Below are positions 27,566 to 38,452 of a DNA stretch of 64,000 nt, in pieces (positions within the stretch are counted from its first letter, which is position 1; the number at the start of each line of letters is the position of its first letter). Source of the stretch: Nitrosomonas sp. PY1 (lineage in GTDB: Bacteria; Pseudomonadota; Gammaproteobacteria; Burkholderiales; Nitrosomonadaceae); contig NZ_BQXC01000001.1 of the NCBI RefSeq assembly GCF_022836435.1, positions 1,128,121 through 1,192,120 of the forward strand. The letters are read 5' to 3'. A program made the position numbers and the translations under genes. The notes under the pieces are model-generated. The model was not told where the DNA came from. It searched no databases and saw only the letters and a program-made list of their open reading frames with translations.

Positions 27566-28504
27566 TTAAATGAAATTTTGGAGCGGATGCTGCACCGAGT
27601 TGATTGCAATGGATCCTCCAGACGCTCCATGCACATTTACCCATAAATGCGGCAAACCAAGTGCTTGTAGCCATGGGGATCCTTCCGCTTCTTTTAGCAT
27701 ACCAATCGTTGCGGCACTTCCGGCTACGACGCAAAAATCACCAACGACGCTGACAGCAGCCATGTAGTTAACGGGCCAACCGGTTTTTGGGTTCAACACA
27801 TGGCCGTAGCGAACACCATTAAGTAGTATGCATCTTTCGTAATCACCACTGCTTGCGACAGCACCGGAATATAATTCCAAGGTAGTTAATCTCCCATCTG
27901 ATTCGCGTGGATGGCGAATGGCTACGAGCCATGGGCTTTGGTCAAAATGTGGGCCGATAATTTTGATGTCGCCTCCCAGATTGATAACACCATGACGGAT
28001 GCCATCTTGCCAGCATAATGAAGCTGCACGATCAACCGCATATTCTTTGACAATGCCACCAAAGTCAATTTCCATTCCGGCAATGGTAAAAGTCAACCTA
28101 GGTTTTTCCCAACGTAAGTGATGCCACCCGACGAGATTGAGTAACGCTTGTATCGTTGCAGGTTCTGGTATGGTGCCAGACTTGAAATTCCATGCCCGAC
28201 GCAAAATTCCAGATGTGATATCGAAAAGTCCGTCACTTTGTTGGTAACAAGTTGCAGCATAGTCTAATAATCCCGCAGTTTCGTCATCTACATGAATAGA
28301 TTTACCTTGTGCAGCGATACGATTTATTTTTGATAGTAAGCTATCTTCTCGATAGCGCGAGTACTTGGCTTCTAAGCGGTATACATCATCCACAGCGATT
28401 TTTGTAGCATGCCTGCCGGCTTTTGAGTTGCGGGCATAAAGCTGAATGGAGCAGGGCGACCCCATTGCTTTAAAATCATAATGATAGTAATTTAAGCGTG
28501 CCAT
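27566..28504 (-). CDS. apbE: FAD:protein FMN transferase (ApbE family)
   Basis: The 312-residue protein carries YYHYDFKAMGSPCSIQLY, DFGGIVKEYAVDRAA, VINLGGDIKIIGPH and YGHVLNPKTGWPV, the ApbE motifs for FAD and metal binding. ApbE attaches FMN to Ser/Thr residues of target proteins. Most ApbE proteins are periplasmic lipoproteins, but this one has no signal peptide, and an in-frame stop lies four codons upstream of the ATG, so it may act in the cytoplasm. It is last in a row with DUF3570, DUF4266 and TlpA genes. I see no flavinylation-type motif in those partners. Confidence 0.9.
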   Translation of the reverse strand: MARLNYYHYDFKAMGSPCSIQLYARNSKAGRHATKIAVDDVYRLEAKYSRYREDSLLSKINRIAAQGKSIHVDDETAGLLDYAATCYQQSDGLFDITSGILRRAWNFKSGTIPEPATIQALLNLVGWHHLRWEKPRLTFTIAGMEIDFGGIVKEYAVDRAASLCWQDGIRHGVINLGGDIKIIGPHFDQSPWLVAIRHPRESDGRLTTLELYSGAVASSGDYERCILLNGVRYGHVLNPKTGWPVNYMAAVSVVGDFCVVAGSAATIGMLKEAEGSPWLQALGLPHLWVNVHGASGGSIAINSVQHPLQNFI

Positions 28505-28591
28505 GACTAATTTTTAATTTTCTGATTAGTATCAAGAATACTAAATTAAATCAAAGCATTGTTATGGTCAATTTTAGCTTGGCAAATGTTG

Positions 28592-31324
28592 TTAAAAATG
28601 ATAGCTCCAAGTAGCTGCAAGCGAGCCTTTACGATCCAATTGGAATCCATTGAAATCATTTCTCACCGGTTGTATCCACTCAAAACCAAAACGATTACCT
28701 GCAAAACGCCCTTGCGGAATGGTGGCATTTAATCCAAATCCGATATCCCAAAATTGCCCACCGTAATTCTGTGGATAATCCATCGGACCAATATGTGAAC
28801 TAGGGACATCGAAATCGTGCCGAATAGCATCCTGCCAAGTATAAATACCGCGCACTGATGCGGTTAACCACGGCACTAAGTCAATGCCTCCCCATGTGGA
28901 AGCTTGAAAAATATCGCCCAAGCGATAGCCGGATTTATTATTATCTTCCATACGTTTAGTGCCGCTAATTTGAGTACCCCATGACAATCGTTTTCTTTCA
29001 CCGGTATAAGTCAAACTGGGCATGAAATCCCAAGTGCCGCTGCCGAGTTGCATGCCGAAGTGGATTAGGCCAGGATCGACGCGATGGGAGCGGCGTTGCT
29101 CGATGTCAACTTTACCCGTAGGCGCACTAAAACCAATATTGATATGTGCACGATGTCCGGGGATTTGAAATAATTTCACTAAAGCAGAAAAATAAACATC
29201 GCCAATTGCGCCTGTTTCATGTCCCGCAATACCGCTATGGCTATGTGATCCAGGTGGTTCGGGCGGTGTGGTGCCATCGAGTTTAAATAAGTTGCGCAGA
29301 TTCATATCCATAGTCATAAATGTCGGCATCAGCATAACATTAAGCCATTTGGTAGGAGCGTACATGATATCGAGCATATGCATGTACATATTCATATGAG
29401 TCGGTGTAAATCGGCAAGGTATATCGCTACAGCCTTGGTCGATAATTGTTTGATCGATGACAGCATGCGTACCGTGATGCATTTGACCATTGGTTTTATT
29501 TAACATAAAGCGATAGCCAACCATGAAATCTCCCTTTTGATCAAGCATGTGACCAAACATGATGCCGGCTGGTGGTATCTTGTGAAAGAGATGCTCGGAT
29601 GCGTGAGATCCGTTATGCGAGCTATGCGATGATGCAAAAGGCGATCCAGGTGCGTCGGTTCTTTCCATATCGAGCTTAATAGCTGCATTGGCGACATAGT
29701 AATCAAAATTGGCAAAACTAGTGCTCCCGCCACCGATTTCCATCGAGCTGGCACGTGTATAGTATTCAAACCCCGCTTCTAAATCGACGCCTTTCCACAA
29801 ACGCTTTGTCAGTGTTACCCCACCACTCAACGCACCGAATCCTGCTAACCGATGATCGCTAGAGAAATTTTTGGGAAGCAAGCTGGCGTCGTAGGTAACG
29901 TATTGTGGTTGTGCGTTCTGAGCAATGGCATCGTCCACGAAATTACCATTTTGATCAACGAAACTAAAACCATCTGAAGAGAAATATTGCACGTTTGGAT
30001 TGTCGCGATCAACATAGACTTGCCGCCCTTGTGTGTCCATCAGTGGTTTGCTAAATGCTTGTCGGGAAAATAAGTAATCGTGATAGAAGTTTGCGGCATC
30101 TTGTGAGTAATAGCGAATGCGAGGTGTTAGTGTCCAATTATTGCCTAATGGTTGAACCCAACTGCCATCAAAGGTATGGGTATTAATGCCCCAGTCGTCG
30201 ACCGATAATCGATAACCTAAATGTAATGCGGCATTGAATGGACTGATATGGTGAATATATTTAGTATTCAGTGCGACTTGGTTACGAATGTTGGGCCGTT
30301 GTTCAATGAGTGCACGTACTTGACCGTTGATAAATTCAGTTTGCGGGTTATTCAAGTCATTAGGGTCAACGAAAATGACTGACATCACCTTGTAAGGATT
30401 TTCCATAAAACCATTACTATTCGTATAACCAATACTTGCATCAAGTAGAGAGTTTTTACTCAAAATCTGCGTGATACCTAGGTTGGCATACCAATCATGT
30501 CGATCGCCTAGGAGCACTTCTGAGCCGGACGCGCCCCCTTTTCTGATAATTTGATCCTGATAGGCAGTTTTCGTAATGTAAGGTAACGCATCATGATCTA
30601 GAATTGCACCGATATCGCTACTGGTATAGCTCCCGGTAAATTTTACCGTGGTAAGTTTTTGGTTGAAATCTAATCGCCCGCCAATGCTTCCAAAGGTGGA
30701 TTTATAATCTCTCTCGCGAGAGAATCCTCCTGATACATTAATGGCAGCTTCATTCCATTCATGGCTTAAGCCGAAAATGGCTTGATGGCGCGTTTCAGGT
30801 GAAGCCGATGACATGACGTGTACGGAGCGCGTATCTACGGTATCTGTCAATTGCTTGGTAATAGGATTACGACCGATGGGATCCAAATTTCGGTCAAGCA
30901 ATATATTACTGTTAATCAAGGGAGATGCCCCCACTACGACCTGATTAACGATTATTGGGCGGTTACCGCCATCGGTCGCCAGTGGCGTCGTGGTGATTGG
31001 AGTGGCGCCTGCCCAGGTATCTTGCGTATAGCTGAATGAGAACTTAGTGCGATCGGTTAATGAGAAAACGCCATTTCCATGCAAAACGTCTACACTGATG
31101 GATTTATACGGATTGGGTACTCCGTATAGGTTACGATAACCTTCTTCATAGCGGCCATATTGAAAATTGATTCGATCCCCAGGAGCTGTCAGAGCGGGGG
31201 ATGAGGTCAATAAGCCAGGCAATACCAGTGCTGCTGACGTCAATGCATGTAATGCGCTTGATAATGCCTGAGAACAATCCTTGTTGACTAATGGAAATGA
31301 GATTTTGTGAGTGCGTTGCTGCAA
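28592..31324 (-). CDS. DUF3570 barrel fused to a Met/His-rich outer-membrane barrel
   Basis: The 910-residue protein starts at a TTG with a long signal peptide (about 1-45, ending SSPALTA). Residues about 46-560 are DUF3570 (GDRINFQYGRYEEGYRNLYG, FSFSYTQDTWAGATPITT). From about 575 a second barrel-like domain begins: GIMFGHMLDQKGDFMVGYRF, then THMNMYMHMLDIMYAP and MLMPTFMTMDMNLRN. That region is strikingly rich in Met and His and resembles the transporter-like outer-membrane proteins found with copper genes. The protein ends in an aromatic residue (WSYHF), typical of outer-membrane barrels. The usual DUF3570 protein is about half this length, so this is a fusion. Confidence 0.85.
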   Translation of the reverse strand: MQQRTHKISFPLVNKDCSQALSSALHALTSAALVLPGLLTSSPALTAPGDRINFQYGRYEEGYRNLYGVPNPYKSISVDVLHGNGVFSLTDRTKFSFSYTQDTWAGATPITTTPLATDGGNRPIIVNQVVVGASPLINSNILLDRNLDPIGRNPITKQLTDTVDTRSVHVMSSASPETRHQAIFGLSHEWNEAAINVSGGFSRERDYKSTFGSIGGRLDFNQKLTTVKFTGSYTSSDIGAILDHDALPYITKTAYQDQIIRKGGASGSEVLLGDRHDWYANLGITQILSKNSLLDASIGYTNSNGFMENPYKVMSVIFVDPNDLNNPQTEFINGQVRALIEQRPNIRNQVALNTKYIHHISPFNAALHLGYRLSVDDWGINTHTFDGSWVQPLGNNWTLTPRIRYYSQDAANFYHDYLFSRQAFSKPLMDTQGRQVYVDRDNPNVQYFSSDGFSFVDQNGNFVDDAIAQNAQPQYVTYDASLLPKNFSSDHRLAGFGALSGGVTLTKRLWKGVDLEAGFEYYTRASSMEIGGGSTSFANFDYYVANAAIKLDMERTDAPGSPFASSHSSHNGSHASEHLFHKIPPAGIMFGHMLDQKGDFMVGYRFMLNKTNGQMHHGTHAVIDQTIIDQGCSDIPCRFTPTHMNMYMHMLDIMYAPTKWLNVMLMPTFMTMDMNLRNLFKLDGTTPPEPPGSHSHSGIAGHETGAIGDVYFSALVKLFQIPGHRAHINIGFSAPTGKVDIEQRRSHRVDPGLIHFGMQLGSGTWDFMPSLTYTGERKRLSWGTQISGTKRMEDNNKSGYRLGDIFQASTWGGIDLVPWLTASVRGIYTWQDAIRHDFDVPSSHIGPMDYPQNYGGQFWDIGFGLNATIPQGRFAGNRFGFEWIQPVRNDFNGFQLDRKGSLAATWSYHF

Positions 31325-31376
31325 TTCTAAAAATACCTCGCGGATGAAGCATTATTACAAGCAGAGAAGATTGTTA

Positions 31377-31601
31377 TCAATAGCAGCCGCAGCCGCCCCC
31401 GCTCGATGAAGAGCTATGACTCGGCGCTGCCTCACGACTACTATAGTTATGCGATTGGAATTCGCTTTGCAAAGGGTTAGGATCAATTTCCATGGAAGAC
31501 TTGGCTAGATTGCCGCGTTCCCAGGGCGATACATTAACACAACCCATAAACCCAATGCATACAGCGATCAACAGCAATTTTTGTAGTAAGCGGATTTTCA
31601 T
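31377..31601 (-). CDS. DUF4266 small lipoprotein
   Basis: The 74-residue protein has a lipobox (GFMGC, lipidated Cys 21) and then VSPWERGNLAKSSMEIDPNP, the DUF4266 signature, with SREAA further on. It closes with a Ser-rich segment and GGGCGCY, a Cys-x-Cys pair suited to metal binding or thiol chemistry. It sits between tlpA and the DUF3570 gene, 52 bases from the latter. DUF4266 and DUF3570 genes regularly occur together; their biochemical role is not established. Confidence 0.88.
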   Translation of the reverse strand: MKIRLLQKLLLIAVCIGFMGCVNVSPWERGNLAKSSMEIDPNPLQSEFQSHNYSSREAAPSHSSSSSGGGCGCY

Positions 31602-31643
31602 TAAAATATATTTGGTAAATCTCTCAAGATCAAGCTATCGCGA

Positions 31644-32186
31644 TTAAGGATTTTTAATAACGTCGGAAGAACTATTAGAATCCTCCAATAGTAACTCAGT
31701 TACCAATGTGCGTAATTGCTTTGATTCATCAGGCCGAAATCCTTTGTGGATATGACGGATGTTTCCTTGCCGATCAATTAAGTAAGAAGTCGGCATTGCC
31801 ATGACATCGAATTCTTTTGCGCACTGTTTATTAGGATCAGCCGCAATAGAGAAGTTCACTGGAAATTTCTCAAGAAATTCCTGTGCATCAGTTAATTTCT
31901 CGTCTAAATTAACGCCAATTACATGCAGTCCTTCATTCTTTAATTCCGCTTCCAGTTGATTGAGAAATGGAAATGATTTGATGCACGGAGGGCACCAAGA
32001 CGCCCAAAAATCCACATAGATCACTTTCCCTTTCAGTTCATTCAATTCCAGTATCGGATTGCCTTCCAGATCGGTCAACTCGCAAGCAGTAGAAACTTGC
32101 TTGAGATGATCGGCGTTGGCCAATTGAACCGTTGTAAAGGAAACGGCAAGAGCGATCACCATGCCTGTTCTTAGTAGGGAGCTCAT
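31644..32186 (-). CDS. TlpA-family periplasmic thioredoxin
   Basis: The 180-residue protein has a signal peptide (LLRTGMVIALAVSFTTVQL, cleaved near ANA) and a thioredoxin fold with YVDFWASWCPPCIKSFPF (Cys 65 and 68) and the cis-Pro loop MAMPTSYLIDRQGN. It should keep thiols of periplasmic or surface partners reduced. The likely clients here are the Cys-x-Cys tail of the neighbouring DUF4266 lipoprotein or metal-binding cysteines of the upstream secreted proteins. That link is inferred. Confidence 0.92.
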   Translation of the reverse strand: MSSLLRTGMVIALAVSFTTVQLANADHLKQVSTACELTDLEGNPILELNELKGKVIYVDFWASWCPPCIKSFPFLNQLEAELKNEGLHVIGVNLDEKLTDAQEFLEKFPVNFSIAADPNKQCAKEFDVMAMPTSYLIDRQGNIRHIHKGFRPDESKQLRTLVTELLLEDSNSSSDVIKNP

Positions 32187-32259
32187 GTTTTTTTAAGTAT
32201 CTTCATAAAAAGCATCGAAATATAAAACTCAAGAATGCTATATTTAGGTAGCATTCATT

Positions 32260-32721
32260 TTAGTTATTTAGACTCCAAAATTGCCTAACTACGATATCTG
32301 TTTCAGTGTGTTCTCCACCTGGCAGACCATTATCAAGTTTACAGTGATATGAGACTTCAAAAGCACGCGCGCCTACTGCCGTTTTGTTGACGAGAAGTTG
32401 ATAGGTGCCGGCACCGCCGTCTACCCGAGCATAGGGTGAAAAATCAAGATCCCCTGAAACAGGATCCGTGGTGCTATCTGCTATAGATCCTTTGATGATT
32501 TGTAAATTAACTTGTAATCCTGCAACAGGACCCGAGAGGTCTTTGACAGCAGCTTCAAAATGAGTCGATGAGCCGCCACAAGTTACCGTTGCGTATCCTA
32601 AAAAATCAGCTTGTTCCCCCATGACAGCGCTTGCCTCGTGCGCTTTGCTTATACTAGTGTATCCAATCGAAAGCGCTAACAAGGCAATTCCAGTGGATTG
32701 TTTGAGGTGGTATTTTCGCAT
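32260..32721 (-). CDS. Secreted protein with predicted N-terminal His, unknown family
   Basis: The 153-residue protein has a signal peptide whose best cleavage site is SISKA|HEAS (after residue 27), leaving His as the first residue of the mature protein. Two cysteines (TVTCGG, SYHCKL) may form a disulfide. The rest looks like a beta-sandwich (DLSGPVAGLQVNLQIIKG, GTYQLLVNKTAVGARAFEVS). AAGGAG stands nine bases before the ATG. I do not recognise the family. The exposed N-terminal His and the YcnI-like neighbour suggest copper binding, which is an inference. Confidence 0.75.
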   Translation of the reverse strand: MRKYHLKQSTGIALLALSIGYTSISKAHEASAVMGEQADFLGYATVTCGGSSTHFEAAVKDLSGPVAGLQVNLQIIKGSIADSTTDPVSGDLDFSPYARVDGGAGTYQLLVNKTAVGARAFEVSYHCKLDNGLPGGEHTETDIVVRQFWSLNN

Positions 32722-32815
32722 GTTGTCTTCTCCTTGTGAGAATATTTATTCATGGTGCCCTTACTCTACCTTACAATCTCGTTTGAGCAAGGGCTTTTTT
32801 GGGTCAATTTTTATA

Positions 32816-33574
32816 TTAAGGTGCAGGCCATACTTGTGCGCCATTGAGTTTTATCGGCATATCACGATTAATCTGCGCTGCAGAAGGTTTTATTTCAACA
32901 GTTTGTCCTGTTGCGCCACAAGATGCTGGTAGTGCGGCACGCATAAAGGTTAATGGTGCAGGACCGTCGTCTGCAGTTGGATTGGCAGGATCTACAGCAC
33001 GGTCGTAGGGCGTGCCGAGATTATTGTGTGTCCAAAAATTGACAGTGTCTGCGCTAAATCCAGAAATCGATGTTATTTCACAAATATCCGCAATCGACAC
33101 ATAAACTTTTACGCTGGCTGCACATGAATCAGCTTTGAAAGTAGCTGCGCTGACTCTGAAAGGTATGAACCCAGCTAAGTTGTGTGGTAGCGAATCTCCA
33201 CCACCCGCCCAAAACCCTAATACATTTCCTAGATTATCGGTTTTTTCATCTTGAAATTTGAAAACAGCTGTGCTGTATATTTTCTGATTGAGATTTCCCC
33301 AATTTTCGATGAAATCAGTGATTTTTCCACTATGGGGAGCGCCATCGACCGTAATGGTCGAATCCACGCCATCAGGAAATACGACACTGGTACCAATGAC
33401 ATTTCTTTCCCCGCAACCGTGACCGATTACAACGTTATTTGTAACTCTGACACCTTCGGTGACTTCCGGTACTTCCAATCGGGTATGTGCCAATGAACTC
33501 GTACTCATTAAAGCAATCGTTGATGTAATGAATGATGTCGCAATGAAATTTAGTTTATGATTTTTTTTGTACAT
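32816..33574 (-). CDS. YcnI/DUF1775-like secreted copper-binding protein
   Basis: The 252-residue protein is predicted to be cleaved at SSLA|HTRL (after residue 29), exposing an N-terminal His as in YcnI proteins, where that His helps bind Cu(II). VVIGHGCGERNVIGTSVVFP and GVDSTITVDG resemble the HGC-G and PxGV parts of DUF1775. Further cysteines lie at DSCAASV, DICEITS and PASCGAT. It is the first gene of a six-gene minus-strand row. The family match is by eye and the C-terminal half is more divergent. Confidence 0.7.
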   Translation of the reverse strand: MYKKNHKLNFIATSFITSTIALMSTSSLAHTRLEVPEVTEGVRVTNNVVIGHGCGERNVIGTSVVFPDGVDSTITVDGAPHSGKITDFIENWGNLNQKIYSTAVFKFQDEKTDNLGNVLGFWAGGGDSLPHNLAGFIPFRVSAATFKADSCAASVKVYVSIADICEITSISGFSADTVNFWTHNNLGTPYDRAVDPANPTADDGPAPLTFMRAALPASCGATGQTVEIKPSAAQINRDMPIKLNGAQVWPAP

Positions 33575-33890
33575 AATGACTTCCCTTGAATTATAGTGTT
33601 TAATTAACTCTAAAACATTGCCATCTAATTAAAAATTGCTTATTTTTTATGTGGCTTATTTTTTATGTGGAGATATTGAGTAATAGCACATTAATCAGTA
33701 ACCACTGTACAATTATCTTTTTCTGATATGAAAATAGCAATGCGACAAATTGTCGCACCTCTTTGCCTCGCTTGGTTTCAGATGATCTATGGATGTGATG
33801 GATCGCAGTCTAATATTGATTGAGATAATGCCGTTTATTGGATTTTATCGAAATGGATTCGTCGTGACGTCGTGAAATGAGGTATGGTAT
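33575..33890. promoter_or_regulatory. Divergent promoter region with palindrome
   Basis: No gene. The region separates the metal-handling row (minus) from a small plus-strand gene. It holds the palindrome TGCGACA-N3-TGTCGCA at 33741-33757, which recurs at 46380-46396. Confidence 0.5.
33741..33757. promoter_or_regulatory. Palindrome TGCGACA-N3-TGTCGCA, copy 1
   Basis: The 7-bp arms are perfect, and flanking bases match copy 2 as well (CAATGCGACAAA on the left, CGCAC on the right). It lies 167 bases upstream of the YcnI-like gene and 134 bases upstream of the 94-residue gene. It could be an operator or a mobile palindromic repeat; no run of T follows. Confidence 0.6.
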
Positions 33891-34175
33891 ATGTTATTGA
33901 AAAAGGCAATTAAGGAATTTAACCTACAACTCGGTGACCGTGCATCACTCTTGGATACGAATCACCCAAGGATTGCAGAAAAGATTTTATTGCACTGGGG
34001 ATACAAGGAATTTTATCCATTTATTGATAAATTATTATTAGTGGAAAAAGAACGGAGCAGGCAAGGATTTTCTTTGGAGGTGGTGGAAGAAATCTATTTA
34101 TTACAGGAAATTCATGATAAAAAATTTCCTGCAACGAAGCCGCCTAGTGATAAATTTCAAAGTACATGGATATGA
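33891..34175 (+). CDS. Conserved-looking small cytoplasmic protein, unknown
   Basis: The 94-residue protein (MLLKKAIKEFNLQLGDRASL; later YKEFYPFIDKLLLVEKERSR) is charged, helical, without signal peptide or cysteines. The ATG follows GAGG. Codon use resembles neighbouring genes and the product has a normal amino acid composition, so it is probably real. I cannot assign a function. It precedes purB on the same strand with 93 bases between. Confidence 0.65.
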   Translation: MLLKKAIKEFNLQLGDRASLLDTNHPRIAEKILLHWGYKEFYPFIDKLLLVEKERSRQGFSLEVVEEIYLLQEIHDKKFPATKPPSDKFQSTWI

Positions 34176-34253
34176 ATTCCAATACGGTTAAATTTTTATA
34201 GAAAATTTGACTGCATCGTCTGTTTGGCGGCGTGATAAAATATGCGGCGTTAA

Positions 34254-35645
<1,392 letters not shown>

Positions 35646-35712
35646 TGTAATGCTTGGTAACCATTTAATAGGGCAGTACTTTTTAAGAAAATATAAATAT
35701 TTTTTCTGAGGT

Positions 35713-35740
35713 CTTGAAATTTATTCGAACGACCTAACAT
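35713..35740 (+). promoter_or_regulatory. Sigma-32-like heat-shock promoter before grpE
   Basis: CTTGAAA at 35713-35719 matches the sigma-32 -35 element exactly. Thirteen bases further, CCTAACAT (35733-35740) resembles the -10 element CCCCATNT. The site is 28 bases before the grpE ATG. No CIRCE element is seen, so sigma-32 control rather than HrcA is suggested. Confidence 0.6.
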
Positions 35741-35767
35741 AACCCAGACTAGAAATTAGGAGGCCCA

Positions 35768-36361
35768 ATGCAAAGTCCAAAAAATTCAGAAAAAATAGAT
35801 GGTAATAAATCATCGCATAAGGTTGATATCGATGAAACGAAAGTGCCTGGAATGACTAACGACGCAACCATTCCAACTGGGGAAATTAAAACATCTATAC
35901 CTAATCTTGAGCAATTATTGAAAGAAGCTGAAGCGAAAGCATCGGAAAATTATGATGCGTGGATACGTGCAAAAGCAGAAATAGAGAATATTCGCAAACG
36001 TTCACAGAGCGATGTGGCGAATGCCCATAAATATGCGATAGAAAACTTTTCCAGTGCTTTGTTGGATGTGATGGATAGTTTGGATGCAGCGCTAGCAATC
36101 GATAATGCTACTGTTGAAAGTTATAAAAATGGAATGGAGCTAACGCACAAGCAATTGCATACTGCTTTTGATAAATTTGGTATTCACATTATTAACCCCA
36201 AAGAAGAAAAATTTGATCCTCACCAACATCAGGCGATGTGTATGATCGATTCGGATCTTCCGCCTAATACGGTGGTTCAGGTGATGCAGAAGGGTTATAA
36301 ATTACATGATCGTATTCTTCGTCCTGCCTTGGTGTCGGTATCCAAAGCAGCAGAAGCTTGA
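35768..36361 (+). CDS. grpE: Nucleotide exchange factor GrpE
   Basis: The 197-residue protein has a disordered N-terminus, a coiled-coil segment (about 45-95, AEIENIRKRSQSDVANAHKY) and the C-terminal signature VVQVMQKGYKLHDRILRPAL followed by VSVS. It releases ADP from DnaK. AGGAGG stands four bases before the ATG. It is the first gene of the grpE-dnaK-dnaJ unit. Confidence 0.98.
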   Translation: MQSPKNSEKIDGNKSSHKVDIDETKVPGMTNDATIPTGEIKTSIPNLEQLLKEAEAKASENYDAWIRAKAEIENIRKRSQSDVANAHKYAIENFSSALLDVMDSLDAALAIDNATVESYKNGMELTHKQLHTAFDKFGIHIINPKEEKFDPHQHQAMCMIDSDLPPNTVVQVMQKGYKLHDRILRPALVSVSKAAEA

Positions 36362-36424
36362 GTTTATTAAAAGCGCCTCCATTTACGCATCAGCTGAGTG
36401 AATTTATTTTTATAAGGACTAAAC

Positions 36425-38362
36425 ATGGGAAAAATTATTGGTATTGATTTGGGTACAACGAATTCGTGTGTATCCGTAATGGAAAGTGGAAAACCCAAAG
36501 TTATCGAAAACTCTGAAGGTGCAAGGACTACGCCTTCCATAGTTGCTTATACTGAAGATGGTGAAATTTTAGTTGGCGCCTCAGCCAAGAGACAGGCTAT
36601 TACCAATCCTAAAAATACATTATTTGCAGTAAAACGCCTTATTGGTCGTCGTTTTGACGAAGATATGGTGCAGCGGGATATCAAGATGGTGCCTTATACT
36701 ATTGTTAAGGCTGATAATAATGACGCCTGGGTAGAAGTGCGTGGTAAGAAAATTGCACCACCGGAAGTTTCTGCACAAGTGTTAATGAAGATGAAGAAAA
36801 CCGCAGAGGATTATTTAGGAGAATCAGTTACTGAAGCAGTCATTACGGTACCTGCTTATTTTAATGATTCGCAGCGCCAAGCAACGAAAGATGCTGGTCG
36901 TATTGCTGGGTTGGAGGTCAAGCGGATCATTAATGAACCAACGGCCGCTGCTCTTGCATTCGGATTGGATAAAAAAGAAGGTGATCGGAAAATAGCGGTT
37001 TATGATTTGGGCGGCGGTACCTTTGATATATCGATTATTGAAATTGCTGAGGTTGATGGTGAGCATCAGTTTGAAGTGCTAGCGACCAATGGAGATACTT
37101 TCCTTGGAGGAGAGGATTTTGATTTGCGTGTGATCGAATACTTAGCGGATGAATTCAAGAAAGAAACTGGCATTGATCTGAAGAAAGACATGTTAGCGCT
37201 ACAGCGTTTGAAAGATGCTGCAGAAAAAACAAAAATTGAATTGTCTTCCAGTCAGCAAACTGAAGTGAATTTGCCTTATATCACTGCGGATGCATCTGGA
37301 CCCAAACATTTGGCTGTGAAAATAACGCGTGCAAAATTGGAGAGCCTTGTTGAAGATCTGATTGACCGTACCGTTGGGCCGTGCCGTACAGCGATCAAAG
37401 ATGCAGGTTTGACCGCATCTGATATTGATGATGTGATTTTGGTTGGCGGACAAACACGCATGCCGAAAGTGCAGGAGAAGGTAAAAGAGATTTTCGGTAA
37501 AGAGCCTCGTAAAGATGTTAATCCTGATGAAGCGGTTGCCGTGGGTGCTGCAATTCAAGGTGGTGTCTTGCAGGGTGATGTTAAAGATGTGTTGCTGCTG
37601 GATGTGACTCCGCTATCGCTAGGTATTGAAACACTGGGTGGTGTGATGACTAAACTCATTCAGAAAAACACTACGATTCCAACCAAAGCGCAGCAAGTTT
37701 TTTCTACGGCAGAAGATAATCAAACTGCGGTGACGATTCATGTTTTGCAAGGTGAGCGCGAAATGGCGTCGGGTAATAAGAGCCTGGGACAATTTAATTT
37801 AAGCGATATTCCTCCTTCTGTGAGAGGCATGCCGCAAATTGAAGTGACATTTGATATTGATGCAAATGGTATTCTGCATGTTTCGGCAAAAGATAAAGCA
37901 ACGGGTAAAGAAAACAAAATCAAAATTCAAGCCAGTTCTGGTTTATCGGACGCAGAAATCGACCGCATGGTTAAAGATGCAGAAGCGCATGCTGAGGAAG
38001 ATCATAAACTTTTAGAATTGGTTTCTAGCCGCAATCAATGTGATGCAATGATTCATTCTGTTAAAAAGTCTCTGAAGGAATATGGAGAGCAATTGGGTGA
38101 TGAAGAAAGATCTAAAATCGAAACCGCATTAAAAGAAGCGGAGGATATACTTAAAACCGATAAAAAAGAAGATATCGATGCTAGAACGCAGGCCTTGGCT
38201 GAAGCTTCTCATAAGTTAGCCGAGAAAATGTACCAGAAAGAAGGCGATCAGCAAGCACAAGCTCAGGCAAGCGCTGGTGCTTCATCCTCGAATAAACAGG
38301 AAAAACCTGTTGAAGGTGAAGTTGTTGATGCAGAATTTGAGGAAGTTAAAGATAAAAAATAA
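36425..38362 (+). CDS. dnaK: Chaperone DnaK (Hsp70)
   Basis: The 645-residue protein shows all three Hsp70 signatures: [15 protein letters not shown] at the N-terminus, [14 protein letters not shown] near 195 and [20 protein letters not shown] near 340. The tail ends [16 protein letters not shown], the usual EEVKDKK. It refolds proteins with DnaJ and GrpE. It lies 63 bases after grpE. Confidence 0.99.
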   Translation: MGKIIGIDLGTTNSCVSVMESGKPKVIENSEGARTTPSIVAYTEDGEILVGASAKRQAITNPKNTLFAVKRLIGRRFDEDMVQRDIKMVPYTIVKADNNDAWVEVRGKKIAPPEVSAQVLMKMKKTAEDYLGESVTEAVITVPAYFNDSQRQATKDAGRIAGLEVKRIINEPTAAALAFGLDKKEGDRKIAVYDLGGGTFDISIIEIAEVDGEHQFEVLATNGDTFLGGEDFDLRVIEYLADEFKKETGIDLKKDMLALQRLKDAAEKTKIELSSSQQTEVNLPYITADASGPKHLAVKITRAKLESLVEDLIDRTVGPCRTAIKDAGLTASDIDDVILVGGQTRMPKVQEKVKEIFGKEPRKDVNPDEAVAVGAAIQGGVLQGDVKDVLLLDVTPLSLGIETLGGVMTKLIQKNTTIPTKAQQVFSTAEDNQTAVTIHVLQGEREMASGNKSLGQFNLSDIPPSVRGMPQIEVTFDIDANGILHVSAKDKATGKENKIKIQASSGLSDAEIDRMVKDAEAHAEEDHKLLELVSSRNQCDAMIHSVKKSLKEYGEQLGDEERSKIETALKEAEDILKTDKKEDIDARTQALAEASHKLAEKMYQKEGDQQAQAQASAGASSSNKQEKPVEGEVVDAEFEEVKDKK

Positions 38363-38397
38363 GTTGAACTTATAGTTGTTCATTTTAAGACGCAGGT

Positions 38398-38424
38398 GCG
38401 TAAAAGACATGATGTCTTTTACGC
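38398..38424 (+). terminator. Strong hairpin after dnaK
   Basis: The arms GCGTAAAAGACA and TGTCTTTTACGC form a perfect 12-bp stem with a 3-base loop. GTTTGCGTTTTTATC follows, giving a partial T-run. It probably acts as a partial terminator or a stabilising 3' end for dnaK mRNA, lowering dnaJ output. Confidence 0.65.
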
Positions 38425-38452
38425 GTTTGCGTTTTTATCATATTACAGAGGC

